A DNA stretch of 64,000 nt, from the NCBI GenBank assembly GCA_021404565.1, contig JAAWWF010000001.1:186001-250000 (forward strand), given 5' to 3'. Made by a program: the position numbers and the translations under genes. Source of the stretch: Roseivirga sp. (lineage in GTDB: Bacteria > Bacteroidota > Bacteroidia > Cytophagales > Cyclobacteriaceae). Shown piece after piece: positions 26,508 through 36,076 of the stretch. Within the stretch, counting starts at the first letter, position 1. Each line of letters opens with the position of its first letter. Below the pieces are notes generated by a model. It was given only the letters and a program-made list of their open reading frames with translations. It was not told the DNA's origin and made no database searches.

Positions 26508-27158
26508 ATGTTCCAGATAATGTTCGCTGCTCATCGTATGAGCTCGCCTTTTGCTTATTCTCGCAGTTTTAGCCAAATTCAATACCAGACAAGCGAGGCT
26601 TCAAAATTGAATAAGAGAAAATCCAAAGTAACCATCCATATGGCTTCAAGCCTCGATGGCTTTATTGCCAAAAAAGACGGTGATGTCTCCTGGCTACGAT
26701 CAACCGACCTCTATGAGCCGGGCATAACGTTGACGGAAGAAGCGATTAAAGATTTTCTTGAGGGCATAGACTGCTATGTAATGGGTTCAAAAACCTATGA
26801 GCATGCCCTGGAACTGGGTTGGCCTTATGGTGAAACTCCTGTGGTGGTTTTGACCAGCAGGCAACGGAAAGCGGAGCGCGAAACGGTGGAGTTCTATGCG
26901 GGTGATCTCCCAAAACTTATCAATCGCCTCAGAGGCAAGCACAACCATATATGGATGGCCGGAGGAGCCATGCTTACCAAAGAATTCATTAGACTGAAGC
27001 TGGCAAATAAGTTATGCATATCCATTATGCCGATAATACTGGGAGACGGAATCCTGTTTTTCGATTTTGTGGGCAGTGAGCAACAGCTGCACCTTGAAGA
27101 TGTCACAGCCTATAAAGACGGCATGGTGGAGCTCTCATATGAAATCTTGTCTGATTGA
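26508..27158 (+). CDS. Dihydrofolate reductase-like protein (RibD C-terminal family)
   Basis: The recognisable domain starts at about residue 38 (SKVTIHMASSLDGFIAKKDGDV) and continues through CYVMGSKTYEHAL, TPVVVLTSRQRK, HIWMAGGAMLTKEFI and the ending LGDGILFFD, all typical of the RibD C-terminal/DHFR-like NADPH reductase family. The first 37 residues from the ATG at 26508 are not conserved in style, and a TTG at 26607 (LNKRKSKVTIHMASS) would give a start closer to relatives. Most members have unknown substrates; they are not the housekeeping FolA. The gene is divergent from the alpha/beta hydrolase and may share its promoter region. Confidence 0.85.
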   Translation: MFQIMFAAHRMSSPFAYSRSFSQIQYQTSEASKLNKRKSKVTIHMASSLDGFIAKKDGDVSWLRSTDLYEPGITLTEEAIKDFLEGIDCYVMGSKTYEHALELGWPYGETPVVVLTSRQRKAERETVEFYAGDLPKLINRLRGKHNHIWMAGGAMLTKEFIRLKLANKLCISIMPIILGDGILFFDFVGSEQQLHLEDVTAYKDGMVELSYEILSD

Positions 27159-27225
27159 CTACCATAAGATGCTCTTTGGGCTGTAAGTTTGGGAGCTTTA
27201 TTCAGGTACCTAAAACAGTTAAATC

Positions 27226-28095
27226 ATCAGAGAAATAGCAGAAACCCATATTGTACCCCCTCTGGCCCGGCCTGTTCGCCTTCAGGATTATGGCCCCGGC
27301 ATTTTTTCCGCTGCCCTGACGAAATCTGCTTTGAAAAAAGCTATTAAAAACCAGTACATCACTGTAAATGATCAGGTAGCTGCTACGGCTACCTGGATCA
27401 AAGGTGGAGAAACTATTTGCCTATCGGTGGCTGATGAATTGCATAGCCAAAAACGGTTGATTCTCCCTCTCAAAGTACTGTTTGAGGATGAGCATCTGGC
27501 GGTCATCCACAAGCCGGCCGGTATGTTGGTTAGCGGCAATCAATTTAAAACCATCACCAGGGCTCTGGCTCAAAACCTGGCAGGGAGTACGCTTCACGAT
27601 GCCCAGAGTCCACAACCGGTACACCGGCTGGATTACGCCACCACTGGTGCCCTGTTGGCAGGTAAGACAAGTTCGGCCATTCGTGCTCTGAACCAGTCTT
27701 TTGCCGACAAAGAGGTTGAAAAAACCTACCATGCCGTTACAATCGGAGAAATGGCTGAACAGGGCGTGATCAGGTCAGCCATTGACGATAAACCTTCAGA
27801 GTCGCATTTTAAAATGATCGACTCTGTTGCTTCAAAACGGTTCGGCCAGCTTAATCTGGTTGAATTAAGTCCAAAGACCGGTCGCAGGCATCAGCTGCGA
27901 AAACATATGGCCGGCATGGGAAACCCCATTCTCGGAGATGCCCTTTACGGTGAGAAAGGCCTGATACTGAAGGGAAAAGGCTTATTTCTGCATGCTTACT
28001 CACTTGCATTTACCCACCCGTTTACCGCAGAAAAACTCATTATTGAAGATGAGCTGCCTATTCGGTTTAAGAAGATCTTTCCGGTGTCGGGTTAA
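27226..28095 (+). CDS. RluA-family pseudouridine synthase with a non-standard start
   Basis: The catalytic domain is clear: VLFEDEHLAVIHKPAGMLVSG, then VHRLDYATTGALL with the catalytic Asp (residue 136 in this numbering), SPKTGRRHQLRKHMA, and the ending ILGDALYG. Enzymes of this family isomerise uridine in rRNA or tRNA. An ORF finder would start at the TTG at 27331, but the same frame continues upstream, coding REIAETHIVPPLARPVRLQD, the usual N-terminus of the S4-like RNA-binding part. The in-frame stop is TAA at 27220-27222, and no ATG, GTG or TTG lies between it and 27331. I therefore place the start near the ATC at 27226, with uncertainty. Which RNA is modified cannot be told. Confidence 0.85.
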   Translation: MREIAETHIVPPLARPVRLQDYGPGIFSAALTKSALKKAIKNQYITVNDQVAATATWIKGGETICLSVADELHSQKRLILPLKVLFEDEHLAVIHKPAGMLVSGNQFKTITRALAQNLAGSTLHDAQSPQPVHRLDYATTGALLAGKTSSAIRALNQSFADKEVEKTYHAVTIGEMAEQGVIRSAIDDKPSESHFKMIDSVASKRFGQLNLVELSPKTGRRHQLRKHMAGMGNPILGDALYGEKGLILKGKGLFLHAYSLAFTHPFTAEKLIIEDELPIRFKKIFPVSG

Positions 28096-28175
28096 TGATG
28101 GTAGGGGCTCATTATCTATCATTCAATCCAGGTTCAAAGTATTAATTGCTATTTTAGGTCTGATAAAACCAGACC

Positions 28176-29474
28176 ATGAAAACCATCATCTCCTCCCTCC
28201 TCCTTATTGTTTGCCTCAGTACTTTTGGCCAGGAAGCCCACCGCAGGTGGCGTAAAATGAACCAGGTACGCAATGACAAGTTCGACCTTGTTTTGCCTGA
28301 AGCGATGCGGGAAAACAATATTGATATGTGGATCGTCACCAACCGCGAGGGAAATCTGGACCCGCTCTACTCGGATATGGGAGAAGGATATGTGGGAGGC
28401 ACTGGCTACTACATCTTTACCGATCGTGGTGGAGATCGTATTGAACGCGCAGTACTCGGCATCAGCGGATACCTGTTAGAAGAAGGTGGCACTTACGACT
28501 ACTTCGGGTCAGCCGATGAACTTCAGGCATTTGTTTCGACCCGGGACCCCAAAAGAATCGGACTCAATATATCCAAAAACATAGGAGGAGCTGATGGGCT
28601 TACACACTCGGCCTATCTCGAGCTAAGTGAGGTTTTAGGTAAAAAGTATGCTTCCCGTTTTGTTTCGGCAGAAAAGCTGGTATCCGATTTCAGATCCAGG
28701 AGAGTTGCGAGTGAACTTGCCATTTATGGTGAAGCTGGTGAACTCTCCTATACTATAGCAGAAAGGGCCTTTTCCAATGAAGTAATTACCCCCGGAGTCA
28801 CTACCCTGGAAGACGTGGCCTGGTGGATGAAAGAGCAGCAGTTTAAAAACAACCTCGGTTCTTCCTTTGGCATGCCCTCCGTATACATCACCGGACCTGA
28901 TGGTGTAGTCGCGACCTCAACCGACCGCATTATTCAGCGCGGAGATGTACTGATGATCGATTGGGGTGTCGGCATTATGAACATGTATACGGATATGAAA
29001 CGCATTGCTTACGTACTCAGAGAGGGTGAAACAGAAGTGCCACCGGGAATACAAAATGCTTTCGACCAGGGCGTCAAGGTCAGAGATATCATTAAGAAAA
29101 CCATCAAACCGGGAGTCACAGCCAAAGAGGCGGAAACGGCCGTTTATGAAGCATTGACCCAGGCGGGTTTCAACAAAATGAAGGGTTTTAATCAATATAC
29201 TGACCTGGATAAAACAGATGTAATTATTGGCTGCCACTCAGTAGGCAACTGGGGACATGGCATAGGCCCTTCCGTTGCCTTTTTCAATCCTGCAAGGCTT
29301 GGTTATGAACTCAAGCCCTCCAACCTTATTTCCATTGAGCTTTTTGCCTATACAAAGGTGCCGGAATGGGGAGGCAAGAAACTGAGAGTTCCCCTGGAAG
29401 ATGATGCGGTAATCACCGAAAGAGGCATTGAGTGGCTGTATCCAATCAATCCACGGGTATTGGTCATTAAGTAG
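28176..29474 (+). CDS. M24-family metallopeptidase (Xaa-Pro aminopeptidase-like), exported
   Basis: The 432-residue protein has a signal peptide (MKTIISSLLLIVCLSTFG, cut before QEAHRR). The N-terminal creatinase-like domain covers about 25-170; the pita-bread M24 domain follows. Metal ligands appear in order: the Asp pair in MIDWGVG and YTDMKR, the His in GHGIGPSVAF, the Glu in ISIELFAY and the Glu in VPLEDDAVIT. Such enzymes remove N-terminal residues before proline. Export to the periplasm is unusual for classic PepP but common for Bacteroidota relatives. It follows the pseudouridine synthase by 80 bp and no peptide transporter is adjacent. Confidence 0.9.
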   Translation: MKTIISSLLLIVCLSTFGQEAHRRWRKMNQVRNDKFDLVLPEAMRENNIDMWIVTNREGNLDPLYSDMGEGYVGGTGYYIFTDRGGDRIERAVLGISGYLLEEGGTYDYFGSADELQAFVSTRDPKRIGLNISKNIGGADGLTHSAYLELSEVLGKKYASRFVSAEKLVSDFRSRRVASELAIYGEAGELSYTIAERAFSNEVITPGVTTLEDVAWWMKEQQFKNNLGSSFGMPSVYITGPDGVVATSTDRIIQRGDVLMIDWGVGIMNMYTDMKRIAYVLREGETEVPPGIQNAFDQGVKVRDIIKKTIKPGVTAKEAETAVYEALTQAGFNKMKGFNQYTDLDKTDVIIGCHSVGNWGHGIGPSVAFFNPARLGYELKPSNLISIELFAYTKVPEWGGKKLRVPLEDDAVITERGIEWLYPINPRVLVIK

Positions 29475-29643
29475 TACCTCAGATTGCTTTGGTTGTAATT
29501 TCCTGTTAACATCATCTCATTGAATGAATGTGACAGGCTTATATTTTCTCTTAGAAATTATAGAGAAAGACTACTGACAAATAATGAAGCTGTTTACAAT
29601 TTGGTAATTTAGAATTCCAGCACTCAAAAAACATAATAAGAAC

Positions 29644-31038
29644 ATGAGTTCAAGCAGAAGAGACTTTTTAAAAAAGGCGTCCCTGGCAGGAGCGGGATTA
29701 AGTATAGCACCAGCACTAGTCAATGCTGAAACTGGTACTCCTACTTCAGTAGAAGGTGCTGCCTATATGGGCGGTTTTGTAGCACCCAAATTAGAAACAG
29801 TTAAATGTGCGTTTATAGGCGTTGGTGCAAGAGGTTCCGGACACGCCTCACAAATTGCGCAAATAGAAGGCACTGATGTTGTTGCCATTTGTGACTTGTA
29901 CGAGGATTTGGCTCAAAAATCTGCTGACAGATGTAAGGAAAACGGAGGAGGAAGACACAAGAACCTCACCCTATACACCGGAGGAGTAAATGACTGGAAA
30001 AAGATGCTTAGGAAAGAAAAGCCCGATGCCGTCTTCATTGCCACTCCCTGGAAAGATCATGCTCCAATGGCCATTGAAGCCATGAAACAGGGTGCACATG
30101 CTTTTGTTGAAGTACCATTAGCCCTTACCATTAAAGAGATGTGGGAAATCGTGGATACATCAGAGAAGACGGGAAAGCACTGCATGATGATGGAGAATGT
30201 GAATTATGGCAGAGAAGAACTGATTTACCTTAACATGTGTCGACAGGGAGTCATAGGAGAATTGCTTCACGGTGAAGCTGCCTATATTCATGAATTGCGT
30301 GGACAGATGAACCAGGTTGAACGCGGAACGGGGTCCTGGAGGACCTATCACTATGCAAGGCGAAATGGCAATCTGTACCCCACGCACGGATTGGGGCCCG
30401 TAGCTCAATATATGAATCTCGCCAGAGGAGAAGATAATTTCAGATTTATCAACTCCTTCTCATCTCCCGGCAAGGGGCGAAACCTATATGCCAAGAAAAA
30501 TTTTGAAGCTGACCATAAATGGAATGCTCTGGAATTCAAAGGAGGTGATATGAATACTTCCATTATCAAGACCACCCTGGGGCGAACGATCATGGTGCAA
30601 TGGGACGAGACCAGTCCCCGACCCTATTCAAGACATAACCTGATACAAGGCACAGCAGGCACGTTAGCCGGTTTCCCCGGTCGGATCGCTCTTGAAGGAG
30701 GAGTAGAAGGTGCTACAGACAGCCACCACCGATGGGCTGAAGGCGAAAAACTGGAAGCAATATTCGAGAAATATGAACATCCACTGTATAAACGCTTAGG
30801 AGCACTGGCCAAGAAAATGGGAGGCCATGGCGGAATGGATTTCATCATGCGTTATCGAATTATTGAATGCCTGAGAAAGGGTCAACCAATCGATCAGAAT
30901 GTTTACGAAGGTTGCTTCTGGAGTGCAGTGAGTCCATTAAGTGAGGCATCGGTTGCACAAAACGGAGCTCCACAGGAATTCCCTGATTTCACAAGAGGTA
31001 AATGGCAGAATACAGAGGCGCTTAATATCATTGCTTGA
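29644..31038 (+). CDS. Tat-exported Gfo/Idh/MocA-type glycosidase (GH109-like)
   Basis: The 464-residue protein starts with a twin-arginine signal (SSSRRDFLKKASLAGAGLS, ending VNAE). Residues about 55-180 are an NAD(P)-binding Rossmann domain (AFIGVGARGSGHA, DVVAICDLYE, AVFIATPWKDHAPMAIEAM). The second domain carries MENVNYGREELIYLNMCRQG, ELLHGEAAYIHELRG and RNGNLYPTHGLGPVAQYM, closely matching family GH109, whose founding member is an NAD-dependent alpha-N-acetylgalactosaminidase. Tat export fits an enzyme that folds around its NAD cofactor in the cytoplasm. The substrate may differ from GalNAc. No polysaccharide-utilisation genes are adjacent. Confidence 0.9.
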   Translation: MSSSRRDFLKKASLAGAGLSIAPALVNAETGTPTSVEGAAYMGGFVAPKLETVKCAFIGVGARGSGHASQIAQIEGTDVVAICDLYEDLAQKSADRCKENGGGRHKNLTLYTGGVNDWKKMLRKEKPDAVFIATPWKDHAPMAIEAMKQGAHAFVEVPLALTIKEMWEIVDTSEKTGKHCMMMENVNYGREELIYLNMCRQGVIGELLHGEAAYIHELRGQMNQVERGTGSWRTYHYARRNGNLYPTHGLGPVAQYMNLARGEDNFRFINSFSSPGKGRNLYAKKNFEADHKWNALEFKGGDMNTSIIKTTLGRTIMVQWDETSPRPYSRHNLIQGTAGTLAGFPGRIALEGGVEGATDSHHRWAEGEKLEAIFEKYEHPLYKRLGALAKKMGGHGGMDFIMRYRIIECLRKGQPIDQNVYEGCFWSAVSPLSEASVAQNGAPQEFPDFTRGKWQNTEALNIIA

Positions 31039-31156
31039 TTCAAATTCATAACAGTAACCTATTGATGGTTTGTTTGACAATATCCGTCTATCTGTGCTGA
31101 GAGAGCAAGATGATGAACTTAATCCAGAGATTATTTTTTAGTTAACCCAAATAGTT

Positions 31157-31594
31157 ATGACTACCATAAACATCTACCTAACCTTTAACGGCAACTGTGA
31201 GGAAGCCTTCGGTTTTTACAAATCAGTATTTGGCGGAGAGTTTCCCTATGTAGGACGCTTCAACGAAATGCCTCCGCAAGAGGGTATGCCTCCCCTCTCT
31301 GAAGCCGATCAAAATAAAATCATGCATATGTCACTTCCCATAAGCAAAGAAACCATTTTGATGGGCAGCGACATTGCCGGCCCTTGGGCGGCTGGCTATA
31401 AGGTGGGTAACAACTTCTCCATCTCTATCGGAACTGATTCCAACGAAGAAGCTGATCGTCTGATGGCAGAGTTGTCTGCCGGAGGCAAGGTGACCATGCC
31501 TATGGATAAAACCTTCTGGGGTTCTTACTTTGGTATGCTCACGGACCAATTCGGTATCAACTGGATGATAAGCGTAGACCTGCAACAGCACTAG
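31157..31594 (+). CDS. VOC superfamily protein (PhnB/glyoxalase-like)
   Basis: The 145-residue protein shows the PhnB-type pattern: INIYLTFNGNCEEAFGFYKSV at the N-terminus, KIMHMSLPI in the middle, a repeat-like GNNFSISIGTDSNEEADRLM and the ending FWGSYFGMLTDQFGINWM. These small cytosolic proteins form a paired beta-alpha-beta-beta-beta fold. Most PhnB-like members have no proven reaction, so a glyoxalase role should not be assumed. The gene stands between the GH109-like gene and the phosphoesterase gene on the same strand, with separate spacers. Confidence 0.88.
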   Translation: MTTINIYLTFNGNCEEAFGFYKSVFGGEFPYVGRFNEMPPQEGMPPLSEADQNKIMHMSLPISKETILMGSDIAGPWAAGYKVGNNFSISIGTDSNEEADRLMAELSAGGKVTMPMDKTFWGSYFGMLTDQFGINWMISVDLQQH

Positions 31595-31711
31595 TTGAGT
31601 AATTAATAGATTGGCTGGACTGTGCCAAATCTTCAGCACAAAATCTCCCAACATTTTGTCAAAAAAATACGATATTGTCCTATAAGCTTTTTTAACTATA
31701 GACCTTCCTTC

Positions 31712-33340
31712 ATGGCAAACACACCTCCTCCAATTAAGCACGTAGTCGTAATGATGTTTGAGAACAGATCATTTGACAGCATGCTCGGTTTTCTGTACAA
31801 AGACAGTAATAATAAATCTCCCCTGGGGCATCCTTTCGAGGGACTAACGGGCAAGGAATCTAATCCCGACAGCAATGGCGTCAACCATAAGGTATTCCCT
31901 ATTGTAAATAACAATAAGTACGCCTACTACATGCCCAAGAAAGACCCGGGAGAAGGTTTTGCTAATACAAATTTTCAGCTTTTTGGTGCAGGAGCTCCTC
32001 CTTATCCATCAGGTATCGCACCAAACCAGGGCTTTGTAAGGGACTTTGAAAGTAGTATTGACAACGCCCCACTGGAACAAAAAGAGAAAGCGGCCTCCCC
32101 TCCTCCTACCGTGAGCAAGCCCGACTCCGAAGGTTCAGGGTCAGACGGTGATTATGAGCATAGAAGTTACTCTGATGATAGCTATTCCAGGCATAGTTAT
32201 TCAGATGGCAGCGATTCAGACTACCATAGCGATGATTATAAGAAATGGTACAAGTCCTCTCCCCCTACCGGTGGTTTGAAGGTGGTTCCTGATTTTCCCG
32301 GTACAGTACCAAGAGACATTATGGGGATTTACACACCGGAAATGTTGCCTATACTTTCCGGCCTGGCCAAAGGCTATGCAGTTTGTGACCATTGGTATTG
32401 CTCCGCTCCAACGGAAACACTACCCAACCGTGCCTTTACGCACATGGGTACTTCTCAGGGTTATTTATATGATGAAGTACATTCATACAGTGCCAAAAGC
32501 ATCTTTACCAATCTCACTGAGAATGGTCATACCTGGGGTATCTTCGGCAACCATGGCAAACCTTACACAGTAGCATTTTGCATGGATATCCCAAACAGCC
32601 CTCCAACGGGTTGTCAGGTAGGTAGCTTTGAAACCTTCGAAAAGGCACTCACCAACAAGACCTTACCTACTTATTCTTTCCTGGAACCGGTATGGCGTTC
32701 AGATGGTAACAGCCAACACCCTAATTATGATGTAGCTGCCGGAGAAGTCTATCTGCAACAGATTTACAATGCTGTAAAATCATCTGATTACTGGGAAGAC
32801 ACGCTGCTCATCATTACCTATGATGAACATGGCGGCTGTTATGATCATATCACGCCTCCTGACAATGCAGTATCTCCGCCAGCCAAATCGGCTGCCTTTG
32901 GCTTCGACTTTACACGATTTGGCGTGCGTGTGCCGACAGTACTTATTTCCCCATGGATTGAAGCCGGTACGGTTTACAGACCGGGTGGCCCTACTCCCCT
33001 GGATCATACCTCTATTCTGGCTACACTCGAAAAAGCATTTGGAATGTCTCCGCTAACGGATCGTGATAAAGCCGCTCCGGATGTTGCCGATGTCTTGACA
33101 CTGAGCACTGCGAGAACAGATGACCCCATTGCCGGAGTGAAAGCCCCGGTAGCCGATTCTTCCGTAAAGATCAAACCACATGCTTCGCAAATTCAGCAAA
33201 TGCATGCTGCGGCTCTTACAGACAAACATCAGCGGGAAACCGGTACCCCACAAAAGACTCCTACTTTTCAAAATGGCGATGAAGCTTCGCATTATGTTGA
33301 CTACTGGCACAACAAGTACTACGGAGACTATAATGACTAG
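31712..33340 (+). CDS. Phosphoesterase (phospholipase C/acid phosphatase AcpA family) with Ser/Tyr/Asp-rich insert
   Basis: Starting at the ATG at 31712 gives 542 residues. The family signature HVVVMMFENRSFD (10-22) contains the catalytic Asn-Arg-Ser region of the phosphoesterase family (PF04185), and metal-binding stretches follow (WYCSAPTETLPNRAF, IITYDEHGGCYDH, RVPTVLISPW, DHTSILATLEKAF). Family members hydrolyse phospholipid or phosphate monoester bonds. Residues about 125-185 are an insert rich in Ser, Tyr, Asp and Pro (SYSDDSYSRHSYSDGSDSD), which looks disordered and repeat-derived. There is no signal peptide, unlike most relatives, so it may be cytosolic or exported by another route. 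Confidence 0.9.
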   Translation: MANTPPPIKHVVVMMFENRSFDSMLGFLYKDSNNKSPLGHPFEGLTGKESNPDSNGVNHKVFPIVNNNKYAYYMPKKDPGEGFANTNFQLFGAGAPPYPSGIAPNQGFVRDFESSIDNAPLEQKEKAASPPPTVSKPDSEGSGSDGDYEHRSYSDDSYSRHSYSDGSDSDYHSDDYKKWYKSSPPTGGLKVVPDFPGTVPRDIMGIYTPEMLPILSGLAKGYAVCDHWYCSAPTETLPNRAFTHMGTSQGYLYDEVHSYSAKSIFTNLTENGHTWGIFGNHGKPYTVAFCMDIPNSPPTGCQVGSFETFEKALTNKTLPTYSFLEPVWRSDGNSQHPNYDVAAGEVYLQQIYNAVKSSDYWEDTLLIITYDEHGGCYDHITPPDNAVSPPAKSAAFGFDFTRFGVRVPTVLISPWIEAGTVYRPGGPTPLDHTSILATLEKAFGMSPLTDRDKAAPDVADVLTLSTARTDDPIAGVKAPVADSSVKIKPHASQIQQMHAAALTDKHQRETGTPQKTPTFQNGDEASHYVDYWHNKYYGDYND

Positions 33341-33436
33341 TGTGGCAAATGGTTGATTGGTCAATAGTCATTGGTTGGTTAAAGTTTTGCTATCATATCC
33401 ACCAGACTATGCCAAAAACCTGACGGAACAAAAATT

Positions 33437-33472
33437 AAAAAGGCGCTTTGATTATGTTCATTGCGCCTTTTT
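33437..33472. terminator. Bidirectional terminator between the phosphoesterase and permease P1
   Basis: AAAAAGGCGC (33437-33446) pairs with GCGCCTTTTT (33463-33472), so both strands carry a stem followed by a T tract. It separates the convergent stop codons at 33340 and 33498. Confidence 0.88.
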
Positions 33473-33497
33473 CTATTGAAATATCCCTCAAAGAAGA

Positions 33498-35930
33498 TTA
33501 TTCATACCTCAGTGCCTTTACAGGATTAGAAACGGCTGTTTTTATCGCGTGAAAGCTTACCGTAAGTATGGCGATAAACATGGTAACAACACCGGAAATG
33601 ACGAACATATCCCACTCCAAACCTATACGATAAGGAAAGGTGCTTAGCCATTCCTCCGCCCCGTAATAAGCCAATGGACAGGCGATGATAAAGGAGATAA
33701 ATACCAGCAATGAGAAGCCTTTAGAAAGGATGAAAACAATCTTAGGTACCGGAGCTCCCAATACTTTTCTAACACCGATTTCTTTGGTTCTGCGCTGAGT
33801 GGCCATATACGCCAGGCCGAATAAGCCCAGACAGGAAATTGAAATGGCGATGAGTGAGGCTGTGATGAGAATACTTCTCCAACGTACCTGGTTTCCGTAT
33901 TGGTCCGCATTGACTTCTTCCATCAACCTGTATTCAAAAGGAACTACCGGATTGAACTTGTTCCAGGCGGCTTCCAGAGCATCTACAGACTGAGCCAGTG
34001 TTCCTTCTTTGAATTTCACCAGGAGCTCACCCACGGCCTGGTCTTTTCGCAGATTGACCACAATCGGATCTATCTCGCTTTCCAGTGACTGGAAGTTATA
34101 ATCCTTTACCAGACCTATCACCTCTTGCTGAGTGCCATCAAAACCAAACCTACGCCCCAATACGGAGTCTCCCCAGTTCATCTTTTTGGCAAACTGCTGA
34201 TTAACTATGATGTAGTCTCTCTCCGTTTCTCCATTTTTAAGATTAAAGTCGCGACCCTCGATGATTTCCATGCCCAGGGCTTTGAAAAAGTCTGGTTCTG
34301 CTCTTTCCATAAACGTCCGTACCTGCTGACGCTCTCCGGTCTCTTCGTTCATACTTAGCATCATGGTCATGCTCAGCCCACGACTCTTGCCTGTAACATA
34401 TTCTATGGAGGTACTCTGTGCCAGTTCGCTTTTCAGTAAATTCATCATACGTTCACCATCACCAGGAATCTGACCTTCTTCATTGGGTTGTTCACTATAT
34501 ATCAGAGGTACCGACAGGATATTTTTATCGTCATAGCCCTTATCGGCATTGATCAGATGCGAAATCTGACGGTTCATGGTAATGACAGCAATGATCATAA
34601 AGGTGGCAATGGTAAACTGTAACACTACCAAAACTTTCTGGAGCCAGTTCTTTCCTCCCACACCTGCTGCACTGCCCTTCAGCGCACTGACCGTATTGAA
34701 TCTTGAGATCATCAATGCCGGATAGATACCTGCAATAAAGGCCGCCAGTAATACCACAACAAAAGCGATCAGCACATAAACCGGATCATCTATAATGGCT
34801 ACGCTAAATTCCTTTTCAGTTACTGTTTCAAAAACCGGCAGTGCCAGCTGAGCTACTATCAACCCGAGCACAAAGGCGATCATACTGACGAAGAGTGCTT
34901 CGCTAAGAAATTGTGAGACTAGTTGTTTTCTGGCCGCTCCCACCACTTTTCTTACCCCAATTTCTTTCGCTCTGGGCAGTGCTCTGGCTACAGACAGGTT
35001 TGTAAAATTGATACAGGCGAGCATCAGAATCACAAAGGCAATACCGCTCAGTAAAATAGAATACACCTTGTTACTTCCTTCTCTCATTCCATTCCCATTA
35101 CTGATGGTGGCATCCCAGTGCATTTCATCCAGGGCCTGTAAATCGAATTGAATCATCTGGGCCATCGGGCCTTCCATTCTCGTTAGCCTTTCTTTGTTGA
35201 TTTTAGACACCAGGCTATCAGGTATAATATTGTTAGCGGTGACAATGAAGGTCTGGAAGCCCAGCTCTATTCTACCCCAGTCATTCGAGCTATTACTCTG
35301 CCTGTTATTGGCTGTGAGATAGGCCTGAAATGGCACCAGCATGTTGAAGTTGAGTGTGGAGTTGCTCGGTATATCCCTAAGAATAGCACCTACGGTAAAC
35401 GCTTTCCATTGCCCGTTGATTTTCACCTCCATACTTTCACCGATGGCATCTTCCGTGCCGAAGTACTTGATGGCTCCCTCTTCCGTGAGCACCAATTCTG
35501 TACCGCTGTTGAGGGCGGCTACACCATCTCCCTGGGTGACAGGAAAATTGAAGACACTGAGAAACTGTGGTTCCGCAAAGTAATTCCCTCCCTCATTGAG
35601 GGTTTTGTCACCAATCCTTACTTCAAGTGCGCTTGATCTATAGCGTACATGTTCCACAATTTCAGGTAGCGCTTCGGCCATTGTTGGTCCCGCTGGCAGG
35701 CCTACAGCATTAAATACCTGTTTATTGTCGTTCATCGTAATGCTGGTCTGCATGCGATAAATGTTCTCACCGTCCTTGTGAAAACGGTCGAAAGTCAGCT
35801 CATCCTTCACATAAAGGATGATCAACAAACAACAGGCGATACCCAGGGCCAGTCCGGTAATGTTGATGAATGAATACCCCTTGTACTTGATAAGATTGCG
35901 CAGGGCGGTTTTGAAGTAATTCTTAATCAT
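33498..35930 (-). CDS. Two-module FtsX/MacB-type ABC permease P1
   Basis: At 810 residues this shows the plan shared by P1-P12: an N-terminal helix (about 20-42), a MacB-like periplasmic domain, three helices with a cytoplasmic coupling loop, then a fourth helix (about 430-450), a second periplasmic domain and three more helices with a second loop, about eight helices in all. Here the loops read KEIGVRKVVGAARKQ and KEIGVRKVLGAPVPK, the first helix has GIACCLLIILY, the second periplasmic domain has VIGLVKDYNFQSL, and the C-terminus is NPVKALRYE. There is no ATPase domain. The first helix and loops resemble P8-P10 although P1 lies far from them. The gene is last in the transcriptional direction, 140 bp after P2. 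Confidence 0.93.
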   Translation of the reverse strand: MIKNYFKTALRNLIKYKGYSFINITGLALGIACCLLIILYVKDELTFDRFHKDGENIYRMQTSITMNDNKQVFNAVGLPAGPTMAEALPEIVEHVRYRSSALEVRIGDKTLNEGGNYFAEPQFLSVFNFPVTQGDGVAALNSGTELVLTEEGAIKYFGTEDAIGESMEVKINGQWKAFTVGAILRDIPSNSTLNFNMLVPFQAYLTANNRQSNSSNDWGRIELGFQTFIVTANNIIPDSLVSKINKERLTRMEGPMAQMIQFDLQALDEMHWDATISNGNGMREGSNKVYSILLSGIAFVILMLACINFTNLSVARALPRAKEIGVRKVVGAARKQLVSQFLSEALFVSMIAFVLGLIVAQLALPVFETVTEKEFSVAIIDDPVYVLIAFVVVLLAAFIAGIYPALMISRFNTVSALKGSAAGVGGKNWLQKVLVVLQFTIATFMIIAVITMNRQISHLINADKGYDDKNILSVPLIYSEQPNEEGQIPGDGERMMNLLKSELAQSTSIEYVTGKSRGLSMTMMLSMNEETGERQQVRTFMERAEPDFFKALGMEIIEGRDFNLKNGETERDYIIVNQQFAKKMNWGDSVLGRRFGFDGTQQEVIGLVKDYNFQSLESEIDPIVVNLRKDQAVGELLVKFKEGTLAQSVDALEAAWNKFNPVVPFEYRLMEEVNADQYGNQVRWRSILITASLIAISISCLGLFGLAYMATQRRTKEIGVRKVLGAPVPKIVFILSKGFSLLVFISFIIACPLAYYGAEEWLSTFPYRIGLEWDMFVISGVVTMFIAILTVSFHAIKTAVSNPVKALRYE

Positions 35931-36035
35931 GGTGTTGAGTTTGGTACAAGTTTACTCAGAACACAAGATAGCCATTGATAACGCATAGTTAATTAGTGCT
36001 AAAGGAGTGTTAAATCGTTTGACCTGTGGAATGTT

Positions 36036-36076
36036 GAATGATAAATTTTTGATGATGGATGAGGGGTTTATCATTC
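36036..36076 (-). terminator. Hairpin over the stop codon of P2
   Basis: GAATGATAAA and TTTATCATTC are perfect 10-bp arms (36036-36045 and 36067-36076) with a 21-nt loop. On the minus strand the first arm includes the TGA stop of P2 and a backup TAA. No T tract follows, so it may stabilise the mRNA or weaken read-through into P1 rather than terminate fully. Confidence 0.5.
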
